Counted from the first letter of the stretch, positions 20,161-29,887 are shown. The stretch is DNA of 64,000 bases from Phymatolithon calcareum (GCA_977006965.1 OZ345364.1:1674001-1738000); one strand, 5' to 3'. Numbers and translations are program-made. Notes: generated by a model from the letters alone, not told the origin.

Positions 20161-20181
20161 TGTGCCTCGATCAAGGGGGAG

Positions 20182-20626
20182 TGTTGAAAGTGTGATTGCT
20201 TGGAGCTCTAGTCGCAAACACACTTCAATATCAAGGTATGATCTCGGTACACGTGTACACGTGTCAAGTCGAATGTCAAAGTGTCTCAGAACTTTGAATC
20301 AAGAAGATTGGCAGTGACACGTGTCAAAGTATGATAAGAGTATGATAATCATACTCCCCTCACTCAGTAGATGATTCTTGATTTTTTTCCTGTTACACGT
20401 GTCATATGATAGTATGACAAATTTGTTTAGGGTTAGTGTGTCTCCGTCGTCAGTTAGGGTTTTGATCAAGTCTGGTTGTGTTCTCTGGTCTATATAGTCT
20501 TGACCTGAGGTCCGCCAAGTGAATAAACCAAGGAACTCATTCACTCACAACTCATCTTCTACGCAACCAATTCACTCCAACTAAACTTTTTCCTTCACCT
20601 CATCTCATCCTTAACCTCCAACAACA
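20182..20626 (+). repeat. Copia-B LTR4, fused to a Copia-A LTR
   Basis: It starts TGTTGAAAG like LTR2/3 but carries the ATAATCATACTCCCC variant and 7-T run of LTR1, so it looks mosaic. Immediately 3' the sequence continues as position 249 onward of a Copia-A LTR. Its first base is also the first base of the 27,619-bp direct duplication. Confidence 0.92.
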
Positions 20627-20831
20627 CAATGAGCATCAGAAGTCTTATCATACCTCAATCTGAGGCCTATATAAAACCCGGATCTGATGCCCCGACTCAA
20701 TAAACCAAGGAACATCTCACAACCAACCCAACCATCTCAACCATCTCAACCATCTCAACCATCTCAACCACCTCAACCATCTCAACCACCTCAACAATCT
20801 CAACCATCAACAACCAAACCTCCATCCAACA
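20627..20831 (+). repeat. 5'-truncated Copia-A LTR (5' LTR of A1)
   Basis: It matches LTR positions 249-455 of the 3' LTR at 25,771-26,225, with one clear substitution (TATATAAAACCC for TATATAAGACCC). It keeps TATATAA and CAATAAACC and the CCATCTCAA minisatellite, and ends CCATCCAACA before the primer site. The upstream U3 portion is replaced by Copia-B LTR4. Confidence 0.9.
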
Positions 20832-21579
20832 GGTTATGGGCCCAGATAACGCATAATCAACCAGCGCTATCACCTTACCGAGGGGTCCTCCTTCCCTCTC
20901 GGTAATTCATTCTCAACCAATATTCATCATCAAAAGGTTTAAAACCCTGTGGTATCTGCGCCATCCATCGGCCACCCTAAAGCGACTCTGCAAAGAGTAT
21001 AATCTACGAAACAGTCTGACAACATCCGTGCTCTGCTACGTGGTGAAAGGGATATACGCTTGAGAAATCAAGTAGTCTTCCGAGTATCCACCTGGACGCA
21101 TCTCGGCTCTGCAGAATTCTGTTGTGTGATTGGAAGGGAATCTGAAAGACTTGTTGGAGTACGGTTTACCGATTTGAAAGACAGTCTGCCACGCACAGCG
21201 CGTGGTCAGTAGGCCCTGTATACTCATCTTCAAGGAAAAGGTCGCAATTATAGCCTCACGAAGTACTTGCTCGGTGGGGTGTGCCAACATCAACATTGGA
21301 ATTTAGGACATTGGAATTGACGGATACGTCTTGCAGTGCGTGTTGTCGGCTGCAGGTTCAGGTGTACCAAAACGCCACAAGAGGTAAACGGCCTAGAGCC
21401 AGCCCTATCTTCAAGAGGTATACGGCCTAGAGCCATCCCCAGATCAAGCTCCGGGTCACATTGACTCGACGCGAATTTCCTATAAGGGATTGATTGCCTT
21501 GATAGTTAACTTCTGTTAACTCGCAGTGGACTCCCCGAACGGATCTTCGACAAGATTTCAAGAACCCCCAGTCCAAAAT
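20832..21579 (+). other. Copia-A 5' leader with tRNA-iMet primer site and hairpin
   Basis: GGTTATGGGCCCAG at 20,832-20,845 is the same anticodon-arm primer site as in Copia-B. About 30 bp further, TACCGAGGGG and CCCTCTCGGTA (20,874-20,903) can form a short stem-loop. The conserved leader core (TTGCAGTGCGTGTTG, GCAGGTTCAGGTGTACC) lies at 21,329-21,384, followed by AGAGGTAAACGGCC and an ATAAGGGATTGATTGCC block shared with Copia-B. No ORF is supported. Confidence 0.75.
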
Positions 21580-24500
21580 ATGGACAACTCGCAAGGAACG
21601 CTGAAGGTCGAAAAACTCACCGAGACCAATTTCCACGCTTGGAAACAGAAAATTCAGCTAGTACTATCATTCCGCGAGCTCGATGAGTACATCGAGGTAA
21701 GCCCTCCGGCAAGGGACACAGACGAGTTCAAAGTCTGGCGTCGACATGACAATAAGGCTAAAGCGATTATTGGTCTTTCCCTTTCCGATGCCCATCTCGA
21801 ACATGTTCGAGGTGTTGAAACGGCGAAAGAAATGTGGCAGGCAATTCTCAACATATTCGAACGCCATACGCTGCTTAATAAACTCGCCGCTCGTCGCAAG
21901 TTCTATACCGCCACAATGTTGGAGGGCGAAAAGATACTGCCATACACCAACCGAATTCGTCAGCTCGCATCCACACTCAAATCAATGGGTGTTGACATCG
22001 ACGACAAGGAAATGGCAATGGCTGTCCTGAATGGTCTTCCGGATCGGTATGACAGTCTCATCAGTGCCTTAGACGCACTTGGGAACGAGGACGAGACATT
22101 CTCTCTTGAGTTTGTGAAGAGCCGACTTCTACAAGAGGAGCAACGTATGACTATGCGCCTCGAAGCGTCGACGGAGAAGTCTGAGTCCACGGCTCTTGTA
22201 AGTGCAACTCAACATGGTTCATACGCCTACGACCATTGCGATCATTGCAATCGAGCTGGACATCCTTCTCTCAGGTGTTGGGTCAAGTTTCCACACCTTG
22301 CACCACCGGGATACAAACCTCCGGGTCGAAAAGGAAAGAAGGACAAACCGACTGCCTTAATTGCTGGTGAAACAGAATCTATTCGTGTCATGTCTGATTC
22401 TGACTACGTTTGCTTAATGGCAAAGGTTCGAAACTCAAACATTCCCGAAAAGTCCACGTCATGGATTATCGACTCCGGAAGCACATCCCACATGACATTC
22501 GATCGTTCAATCTTTGTCTCATACACGGAAATGAGGTCGACAGTCGAAATGGGAACTAGAGCAACTGCAACAATTGCAGGAAAGGGCGATGCTATCGTGA
22601 CACTCAGCATCAACGGAAAACAGTCTCAGTGTATGCTCCAAAACGTTCTTCATATTCCGGACTTTGGTTATTCGCTCCTTTCCGTTTCTAAACTGGACGT
22701 ATATGGGCATGGGATCTTATTCAAGAGCAAACGGTGCTATATCAAAGCACATGATGAGATTATCGCCCAAGGTACACTCCGCAAAGATCTATACATTCTA
22801 GATCGTCCGGAGAACAAACCCATGTCCAAGGAAACATCCCTCGTCAGCTTACAGCTATGGCACGAGCGTCTCGCGCATGTCAATTCTACTGGAATCTCCG
22901 GCATGGCACGCCATGGGGTTGTAAAAGGATTGCATATCGATCCAGGGTCTTCGGCGCACAATGTATGCAAAGGTTGCATTGCTGGGAAAGCACATCGTGC
23001 TCCTATTCCGAAGTCTAGTAGTTCTCGCTTGGACGCAATTCTCGATCTCGTGCATTCCGACGTTCTCGGTCCAATTGACATCCCATCACTAGGTGGCTCT
23101 CGGTATTTCATCACGTTTATCGATGATCACTCCAAATGGACCACAGTTTTCACCATGCGAAAGAAGTCCGAGAGCTTTGAGTGCTTTCAGAAATTTCAAA
23201 AATACGCTGAAACACACACCGGAAGAAAGCTGAAACACCTCAACGCACATCAGTTCTCACCTGCACCTAAGGTCAAAGCTATTCGGACCGATAACGGAGG
23301 AGAATACCTGTCAAATGAGTTCAAGTCATATCTTTCAGAGCACGGTATTCACCATCAACTCACCGTTGCTTACACTCCTCAACAGAATGGGGTTGCTGAG
23401 CGCATGAACCGCACTTTACTCAACTTAGTGCGCTCGATGCTTCATCACAAAGGCATCGAGAAGAAGTTCTGGGCTGAAGCAATGTCAACTGCTGTGTATG
23501 TCCGAAATCGAGTTACGTCGCGAGGACTTCCTTCGAACACGACCCCCCATCACATATGGATGGGAGCCGCACAAAACTTGGAACACTTACGCGTATTTGG
23601 CGCTAAGTGTTGGTACGTGATTCCGAAAAAGAAGGTCAAGAAACTCGACTTTCGTACTCGTGAAGCGATCATGATGGGATACTCGTTTGCATCTAAGGGA
23701 TACAAGTTATGGGATCCGAATGCATGCAAGGTGATCGTATCTCGGGATGTTATATTTGATGAATCGGCATGCGAAACTGAGAATCCTAAAACGAATATAC
23801 CAATCAGTTTTCCAAATGCAGGGTTTGACCAAAGCTTTCACGATGCATTTGAAACCGAGGAAGCTACTGAAATTCCTCCAGCGATCATCAAGGTCGAGCA
23901 GAAACGCAACTATGCCAACATCCGTGAGGTTGCCGTGAAAGCGGAGGACGTTGCAGTGGAGGGTACCGTGGACGAACCAAAGGACAACGGGCATGGTCAG
24001 GACAGTGGCTGTAAAGAAGAATCTATCTCAACTTCTAATGCTGACGCACCTCCTGAGTTAGTCGCGAAACCCATACTTCGTCGATCCACCCGTGTGTCAA
24101 AGCCACCAAGTGATTTCTGGAATACTGGCCCGCATACAGCCATGTTGGTTCTCGAATCAGCCAACTTTGCAACTGAAACTTCTTTGTCTTCTCAAGAAGT
24201 TCCGCAGACTTTCAGAAGCGCCACGTCGAAAGACAACATTGACTATTGGTCCCCTGCGATTGAGAAAGAACACTCATCTCTCATGCGCAACAAGACTTGG
24301 ACATTAGTACCTCGCGAATCCGGTATGAACGTTCTCCCATGCAAATACGTGTTCAAAGTCAAAGACACTGGCCCGAAAGCTCGCATTGTCGCGAAAGGGT
24401 TCCGACAGGTGCACGGAGTGGATTACGGGGAAACATATGCCCCGGTCGTGAAGTTCACATCACTTCGGATTCTTCTCGCCACGGTGGCAGTTCATGATCT

Positions 24501-25749
24501 CGAACTTTTCCAAATGGATGTCGTCACTGCATTCCTACATGGAGACTTGGACGAAGATATCTACATGGAGGTTCCCGCCGGATTTCGCGATCCCAAGCGT
24601 CCTGACCTCGTGTGTAAGCTGTTGAAGGCACTCTACGGGATAAAACAAGCTCCCCGACAATGGCATGCTAAGATTGATGATTTCTTAATCAATGAACTCG
24701 GATTTACAAGCAGTCCGAATGACCCGTGTCTTTATGTTCGGCACACATCCAAGAGCATTATGATCATTGCATTGTACGTCGATGACTTGCTCATTGCTGG
24801 CAACGACAATGTTGCAATTGCTTGGATGAAGGGGGAGCTTAACCGGCGATTCGAGATGAAGTATCTTGGAAACGCAAGTGTATTCCTCGGATTGGAGATC
24901 CGTCGGGATCGCGATCTCCGAACATTACACCTATCGCAGAAGTCGTACGCGGAAACCGTTTTGAAGCGGTTTAACTTGGAAAATTCGAAACCGGTACCAA
25001 CGCCGATGGAACCGTACAAGAAAACCAGTACCGTGCATGAACTCGACATCACAGATTCTGTTTCATCTGAGGTTCCGTATCGACCTGCAATTGGAAGCGT
25101 CATGTATCTGATGGTTGGAAGTCGGCCGGATATCTCGGATGCTGTCGGAAAACTCTCCTCCTTTTGCGAGAATCCACTGCAAATCCATTGGATGGCTGTT
25201 AAGCGTGTTTTACGGTACATTGCCGGAACTCGTGATCATGGGATTCTATTCGGCAAAGACAGAAGTTTGACTCCAGTAGGGTATAGCGACTCCGACTGGG
25301 CAGGCTGTCAAGAAACTCGCAAGTCAACAAGTGGATACGTCTTCATGCTTGCAGGGGGAGCAATTAGCTGGCGATCCAAGAAGCAAACCATTGTCGCGAC
25401 ATCGTCATGTGAGGCTGAATACATTGCTGCATGTGCCGCCGCAAAAGAAGCAGTCTGGCTTTCGCGATTGATTTCCGACATACTTGGTTTCAACAAACCA
25501 TCTCGCATGCTCATCTTCTCGGACAACCAAGGGGCTATATCATCCACTCAGAACGAGGCAATTACCCGACGAAACAAACATATTGATATTCAATATCACT
25601 ATGTTCGCGAAGCTGTGGCAACCGAGAAAGTGGAATTCAAGTACTGTCCGACGGAGTTCATGGTCGCTGACGCACTTACGAAACCCCTAAGTCGAATTAA
25701 GGTATCCGAGTTCGCGAAAAAGATGGGATTGCATCCTGCACGTTCGTAA
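21580..25749 (+). CDS. Copia-A1 gag-pol polyprotein, complete (1389 aa)
   Basis: An uninterrupted copia polyprotein in the same domain order as Copia-B, related to it but clearly diverged. Gag has a zinc knuckle starting at C220 (CDHCNRAGH). The protease has D298-SG. GAG-pre-integrase has LWHERLAHV and CKGCIAGK. Integrase has D494, D571 and E607, again D,D(35)E. RT has YVDD at 1066-1069. RNase H has SDSDWAG, SCEAEYIAA, SDNQGAISS and VADALTKP. The linker between integrase and RT is longer than in Copia-B, which explains most of the extra length. The start is the ATG of MDNSQGT; the upstream extension opens only at a GTG. The 3' LTR is complete and the 5' LTR is truncated and fused to a Copia-B LTR, so the coding potential is intact while the element's own U3 promoter is lost. 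Confidence 0.95.
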   Translation: MDNSQGTLKVEKLTETNFHAWKQKIQLVLSFRELDEYIEVSPPARDTDEFKVWRRHDNKAKAIIGLSLSDAHLEHVRGVETAKEMWQAILNIFERHTLLNKLAARRKFYTATMLEGEKILPYTNRIRQLASTLKSMGVDIDDKEMAMAVLNGLPDRYDSLISALDALGNEDETFSLEFVKSRLLQEEQRMTMRLEASTEKSESTALVSATQHGSYAYDHCDHCNRAGHPSLRCWVKFPHLAPPGYKPPGRKGKKDKPTALIAGETESIRVMSDSDYVCLMAKVRNSNIPEKSTSWIIDSGSTSHMTFDRSIFVSYTEMRSTVEMGTRATATIAGKGDAIVTLSINGKQSQCMLQNVLHIPDFGYSLLSVSKLDVYGHGILFKSKRCYIKAHDEIIAQGTLRKDLYILDRPENKPMSKETSLVSLQLWHERLAHVNSTGISGMARHGVVKGLHIDPGSSAHNVCKGCIAGKAHRAPIPKSSSSRLDAILDLVHSDVLGPIDIPSLGGSRYFITFIDDHSKWTTVFTMRKKSESFECFQKFQKYAETHTGRKLKHLNAHQFSPAPKVKAIRTDNGGEYLSNEFKSYLSEHGIHHQLTVAYTPQQNGVAERMNRTLLNLVRSMLHHKGIEKKFWAEAMSTAVYVRNRVTSRGLPSNTTPHHIWMGAAQNLEHLRVFGAKCWYVIPKKKVKKLDFRTREAIMMGYSFASKGYKLWDPNACKVIVSRDVIFDESACETENPKTNIPISFPNAGFDQSFHDAFETEEATEIPPAIIKVEQKRNYANIREVAVKAEDVAVEGTVDEPKDNGHGQDSGCKEESISTSNADAPPELVAKPILRRSTRVSKPPSDFWNTGPHTAMLVLESANFATETSLSSQEVPQTFRSATSKDNIDYWSPAIEKEHSSLMRNKTWTLVPRESGMNVLPCKYVFKVKDTGPKARIVAKGFRQVHGVDYGETYAPVVKFTSLRILLATVAVHDLELFQMDVVTAFLHGDLDEDIYMEVPAGFRDPKRPDLVCKLLKALYGIKQAPRQWHAKIDDFLINELGFTSSPNDPCLYVRHTSKSIMIIALYVDDLLIAGNDNVAIAWMKGELNRRFEMKYLGNASVFLGLEIRRDRDLRTLHLSQKSYAETVLKRFNLENSKPVPTPMEPYKKTSTVHELDITDSVSSEVPYRPAIGSVMYLMVGSRPDISDAVGKLSSFCENPLQIHWMAVKRVLRYIAGTRDHGILFGKDRSLTPVGYSDSDWAGCQETRKSTSGYVFMLAGGAISWRSKKQTIVATSSCEAEYIAACAAAKEAVWLSRLISDILGFNKPSRMLIFSDNQGAISSTQNEAITRRNKHIDIQYHYVREAVATEKVEFKYCPTEFMVADALTKPLSRIKVSEFAKKMGLHPARS

Positions 25750-25770
25750 GCTTCTTCGATCGAGGGGGAG

Positions 25771-26225
25771 TGTTGGAAATGCGACTGCTTGGATCTCTTG
25801 TCGCAGTACACATTATCCTATATCATAAGTCACTAACCATTTCTCATATGTTATGATAGAATCAATCCATGTTTTTTTCATATTTACTGACAATGTAGCA
25901 GTTCAATCAATTTCTTGATTGATCTTGTCATTGTCAGTAATTCAATCATTTTGTTGATTGAATCAATCACAGTCGACATTTCAATCTTTTAGTTGATTGA
26001 TTCAATCACAGTTAGTAGTGCAATGAGCATCAGAAGTCTTATCATACCTCAATCTGAGGCCTATATAAGACCCGGATCTGATGCCCCGACTCAATAAACC
26101 AAGGAACATCTCACAACCAACCCAACCATCTCAACCATCTCAACCATCTCAACCATCTCAACCACCTCAACCATCTCAACCACCTCAACAATCTCAACCA
26201 TCAACAACCAAACCTCCATCCAACA
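25771..26225 (+). repeat. Copia-A 3' LTR (A1), complete reference copy
   Basis: 455 bp, TGTTGGAAAT...CCATCCAACA. U3 carries three clustered inverted or direct copies of TTGATTGAATCAATCA-like words. TATATAA is at 26,062 and AATAAA at 26,093. R/U5 contains about seven copies of the 9-bp CCATCTCAA/CCACCTCAA minisatellite. It is inserted into, or joined with, an antisense copia fragment that begins CAATATGTGATGG. Confidence 0.92.
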
Positions 26226-27215
26226 CAATATGTGATGGGGAGTCGTGTTCGAAGGAAGTCCTCGTGACGAAACTCGATTGCGCACATACACAGCAGAAGC
26301 AAGTGCTTCAGCCCAGAACCTCTTCTCGAAGCCTCTGTGATGAAGCATCGAGCGCACCAAGTTGAGAAGTGTGCAGTCCATGCGCTCAGCCACCCCATTC
26401 TGTTGTGGGGTATATGCTACTGTGAGTTGCTGATGTATACCGTGTAGTGCCAAATATGTCTTGAACTCGTTGGAAAGGTACTCGCCTCCGTTATCGGTCC
26501 TAATAGCCTTGAGCTTTGGTGCAGTCGAGAAGTCCTGAACGTTCAAATGCTTAAGCCTTCTCCCAGTATGGGTTTCAGCATACTTGTGGAACTTTCGAAA
26601 ACACTCAAAGCTCTCCGACTTCCGTCGCATGGTGTATACCGTGGTCAGTTTGGAGTGATCATTGATGAATGTGATGAAGTATCGAGAGCCTCCAAGTGAC
26701 GGAATGTCGATAGGACCTAAGACGTCAGAATGTACGAGGTTGAGGACAGCTTCCGAACGAGTACTACTAGACTTTGGGATAGGAGCGCGATGACCTTTGC
26801 CGGCAAGACAACCTTTGCATGGATGTTTTGAGATTGGATTGGGATCTAGGTTCACACCTTTGACCACCCCATGACGTACCATATCAGAGATACCAGAGGG
26901 ATAGACATGAGCGAGACGTTCATGCCAAAGCTGGAGGCTAGCAAGACAAGAAACTTCGGTAACTTTATTGCCATCTGCAAGATCGAGTGAGTAGAGACTC
27001 TTGCGAAGTGTTCCTGTAGCAACCGTGTCATCATGAGCTTTAACATAGCAACGACTGTGCTTGAACGTAATCCCATATCCATACTCATCTATTTTGGATA
27101 CCGATAGTAAAGAGTATCCAAAGTTCGGTATGTGCATAACATCCCTGAGTTTGCATTTGGACGGCTTCCCATTCACATTTATCGTAATAACGGCATCACC
27201 ATTTCCAGCGATTTT
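26226..27215 (-). pseudogene. Copia-C fragment: GAG-pre-integrase plus integrase, truncated at both ends
   Basis: The minus strand encodes KIAGNGDAVITINVNGK through LWHERLAHVYPSG, CKGCLAGKGHR, a DLGP-type integrase start (VHSDVLGP), TDNGGEY and NGVAERMD to TTPHH. This corresponds roughly to residues 340-680 of Copia-B, but with a distinct sequence (VYPSGISDMVRHG, LNVQDFSTAPK), so it is a third lineage closer to B than to A. It is cut at its 3' end by the Copia-A LTR and at its 5' end by a Copia-B LTR fragment. The open frame runs on into both LTRs; those ends are not original coding sequence. Confidence 0.88.
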
Positions 27216-27401
27216 TGTTGGAAGTGTGATTGCTTGGAGCTCCAGTCGGAAAAACACTTCAATATCAAGGTATGATCTCGGTACACGTTTACACGTGTCA
27301 AGTCGAAAGTCAAAGTGTCTCAGAAGTTTGAATCAAGAAGATTGGCAGTGACACGTGTCAAAGTACGAAAAGAGTATGATCATCATACTTCCCTCACTCA
27401 G
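27216..27401 (+). repeat. Copia-B LTR fragment (first ~186 bp)
   Basis: TGTTGGAAGTGTGATTGC through ATCATACTTCCCTCACTCAG, with several private changes (CAGTCGGAAAAAC, ACACGTTTACACG, AAGTACGAAAAG). It then ends abruptly at GTGTAAGAACGC. The TATA, R and U5 regions are missing. Confidence 0.85.
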
Positions 27402-27744
27402 GTGTAAGAACGCATCGAAACCTACGGTACTGTAATGACTGTAATGCTATCTGTAAGGGTTTTCTGTAAATGCAAGCAGCAATGACAAGGGAGCTAGTCT
27501 TATAGGAAATGCAGAGTGTTGGACGCCACAAATAGAGAAGAAAGACACTCCTTGTCACAAATTCAAAACAATTACGAAAAAGGTCCGAATTGCCTGTAGT
27601 TGCATAGTAAAAAACCTCTTAAAAAACTTGTTATCAACTTTATGTGTATTTATTATCGACCACTGATTTCCTTCCATAGACACTGACTGTAATTCTTCAA
27701 CTGCAGGTCATGTCAAAGATTTCGTTTGTCGAGAATGGCGGTGT

Positions 27745-28268
27745 GCATTTGATTGCTTCATGATTGTTGCCCTATGTGAGCAGTACAGGATGCATATTAC
27801 TTGTTCCCTGGGCTGTTCGGGGAACATCATGGACTTAAGAGCGAACAGTTCATACTATGTGTATTACACGTTTCATAAAAGTTCTGTGCTCCTCTGCGAA
27901 CATATCATGCTATGAGAATACATGTTGACTGTACTGCTTCCCAGTGCCCTCGTCTCTTGTTCGAATTCTGTGTGATATTGTGGCTAACTGTTACGTGAAC
28001 TGTTCAAGATACCCCATGATATGATTTCGTGAACGGTTCACACAGAATTCGCACAAGAGACGAGGGCACTGGGAAGCAGTACAGTCAACATGTATTCTCT
28101 TAGCATGATATGTTCGCAGAGGAGCACAGAACTTTTATGAAACGTGTAATACACATAGTATGAACTGTTCGCTCTTAAGTCCATGATGTTCCCCGAACAG
28201 CTCAGGGAACAAGTAATACGCATCTTGGACTGCTCACATAGGGAAGCAATCATGAAGCAATCAAATGC
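27745..28268. repeat. Inverted repeat with 231-bp arms and 62-bp spacer
   Basis: The left arm (27,745-27,975, GCATTTGATTGCTTC... to CTGTGTGA) and the right arm (28,038-28,268) are reverse complements of equal length. I count roughly eight to nine mismatches, about 96% identity. The spacer itself contains GTGAACTGTTC and GTGAACGGTTC. It is a candidate fold-back element or a hairpin-RNA source. I found no clear target duplication and no coding capacity. Confidence 0.85.
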
Positions 28269-28269
28269 A

Positions 28270-28410
28270 CTCCGAGAATAAATGTTGACTGTATTGATCC
28301 CCAGAGCCCTTGTCTCTTGTGCGAAATATGTGTGATATTGGGGCTATCTGTTACATGAACTGTTCAAGGTACCCCTTGAAATGATTTCGTGAACTGTTCA
28401 TGGCACACCA
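28270..28410. repeat. Diverged direct copy of the inverted-repeat arm end plus spacer
   Basis: Sequence from GAGAATAAATGTTGACTG through TTGTCTCTTGTGCG, GTGTGATATTG, TGAACTGTTCAAGG to TTTCGTGAACTGTTC repeats 27,914-28,040 with about 15-20% divergence. The palindrome therefore belongs to a wider repeat family. Confidence 0.7.
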
Positions 28411-29422
28411 GATACTTATTGTATGATCAGTTTGTGCTTCTTAACGACATGTTGAGCAAACAGCGAGCCAAAATCGTCTTTCTTGTTCCATGCGCACAGC
28501 ACAGAGATGCTGCTGGAGAGGTTCGTTTTACGAAGGCTTCTAGACAGAGATTGCTAGGAACTCTATATTCATGATATGTTTTTGGACTGTTTGCGCTATC
28601 CCAAGCCTGTTTCCTGAAAGGTTTGTGATATATATGATAGTCTACGTTCTGAATTCTGACCAGCTAGTTGTATGCGCATGAATTAATACTTGAATTATTG
28701 CCATTAACATCTGATCCATCACATTTGAGAGCTCAAATGCTGGTCAGAAACAGTTGTTTTATGATATCTCCCAAAGTTAAGCACTTGTCTATATCTTACG
28801 GTCTGACATGCACCAATACTAAGTTTGTGTCACGTAGTACAATTCTGAAGAGTTTGACAAAATTAAAAAATTATTGTTTTTCTCCAGTGTGACGAGGCAC
28901 GGGTGCTCCTATTTTGAAACATTTTAGGAGAGGAGCAGGGGCGGTCAGATTTCAGCTAATGATGGAGTGACTCTTTTCAGAGATTCATTGCAATGAACGT
29001 TCTGAATTCCTTGAGAAAGACTCGGTTTCTTGAGGACGAAATTCACTCCCAAGAAACTGAGACGAAGAGGGGGAGGTGGCTCAGACAGAGGCGACTATAA
29101 GCTGACAAATTTATCATGATGGGAAATGGGCTGTCATACTACTTATCATATCTCCCTAGTCGACGGAGTCTGTGAAAGAGGGAGAAAACCGCAACCGGAA
29201 CATGCTAGAGAACTTCAGTTGCGCCTCTGCTGAAGAGTTCCGCCATTTTCGAAGAGTGGCAAATGCAAAATTGACAAGGTTTGTGTTTTCTCCTAAGGTT
29301 GGTTTGATCGCTTTTCAACTACCGTCCCGTCACTCGCGATAATTTTGTTTCGCATATGGGTTATATTCTGGAAGGAAGGAATCATGATCAACAGTAGATT
29401 TCCTCCGGAAATCTGTTGTGTG

Positions 29423-29866
29423 TGTTGTTGGAGGTTAGGGATAAGATTAGGAGATTGGAAAAGTTTGGATGGTGAAGATTGGTGAAGGAGAAGTGGAGTT
29501 AGGTGAGAATGAGTTCCTTGGTTTATTCACTTGGCGGACCTCAGGTCAAGACTATATAGACCAGAGAACACAACCAGACTTGATCAAAACCCTAACTGAC
29601 GACGGAGACAAACTAACCCTAAACAAATTTGTCATACTATCATATGACACGTGTAACATGAAAAAATCAAGAATCATCTACTGAGTGAGGAGAGTATGAT
29701 TATCATACTCTTATCATACTTTGACACGTGTCACTGCCAATCTTCTTGATTCAAAGTTCTGAGGCACTTTGACATTCGACATGACACGTGTACACGTGTA
29801 CCGAGATCATACCTTGATATTGAAGTGTGTTTGCGACTAGAGCTCCAAGCAATCACACTTCCAACA
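29423..29866 (-). repeat. Copia-B 3' LTR of the composite element
   Basis: Complement of TGTTGGAAGTG...CTCCAACAACA. It carries the GGATAAGATTAGGAGATTGG variant in U5 and ACATGAAAAAATC instead of ACAGGAAAAAAATC. It keeps four CACGTG boxes, TATATAG and AATAAA. It matches the outer LTR at 39,199-39,642 with only a few differences. Confidence 0.92.
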
Positions 29867-29887
29867 CTCCCCCTTGATCGAGGCACA

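Larger units (their letters stand above)
8192..20626 (+). mobile_element. Copia-B tandem array: 4 LTRs, one complete and two 5'-truncated bodies
   Basis: The order is LTR1 (8192-8636), full internal region, LTR2 (13,236-13,681), truncated body, LTR3 (16,709-17,154), truncated body, LTR4 (20,182-20,626). The sequence from 10,209 to 13,681 recurs with a period of exactly 3473 bp (10,209, 13,682, 17,155). The two truncated bodies look identical, and differ from the full element at the codon reading LNM (full) or LNI (truncated). LTR1 and LTR4 share the TGATAATCATACTCCCC variant, while LTR2 and LTR3 share TGATGATCATACTTCCT. The outer flanks (CCGGA, CAATG) do not form a target duplication, so at least one outer LTR junction is recombinant. 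Likely origins are unequal exchange between LTRs or integration of a template-switched concatemer. Confidence 0.88.
27402..29417. other. Non-coding island between copia elements
   Basis: There is no convincing gene. It contains the long inverted repeat at 27,745-28,268, a derived direct repeat at about 28,270-28,410, and many GAACNGTTC words. Near 29,027-29,080 a purine-rich AAGAGGGGGAGG follows TTGAGGACGAAATTC, which resembles the end of some LTR-element internal regions, but I cannot define an element there. Confidence 0.6.

Noticed and set aside
13236-20626. CRISPR-like or phage-like repeat array
   Set aside because: The regular repeats are 446-bp LTRs separated by 3-kb polymerase bodies; the arrangement is retrotransposon, with no short direct repeats or spacers.
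8187-20631. Target-site duplication for the Copia-B array
   Set aside because: The flanks CCGGA and CAATG do not match; the outer junctions are recombinant.
20687-20905. Pro/Gln/Ser-rich ORF (PQPSQPSQP)
   Set aside because: It is translation of the CCATCTCAA minisatellite inside the Copia-A LTR, repeated at 26,081, 48,306 and 53,700. It is not a gene.
28038-28253. 71-codon minus-strand ORF and similar small ORFs in the island
   Set aside because: It lies within the inverted repeat and its spacer; no motif or codon pattern supports coding.
29027-29085. Possible end of a Ty3/gypsy-like internal region (TTGAGGACGAAATTC then AAGAGGGGGAGG)
   Set aside because: There is no LTR start after it and no polymerase sequence before it, so no element can be defined.
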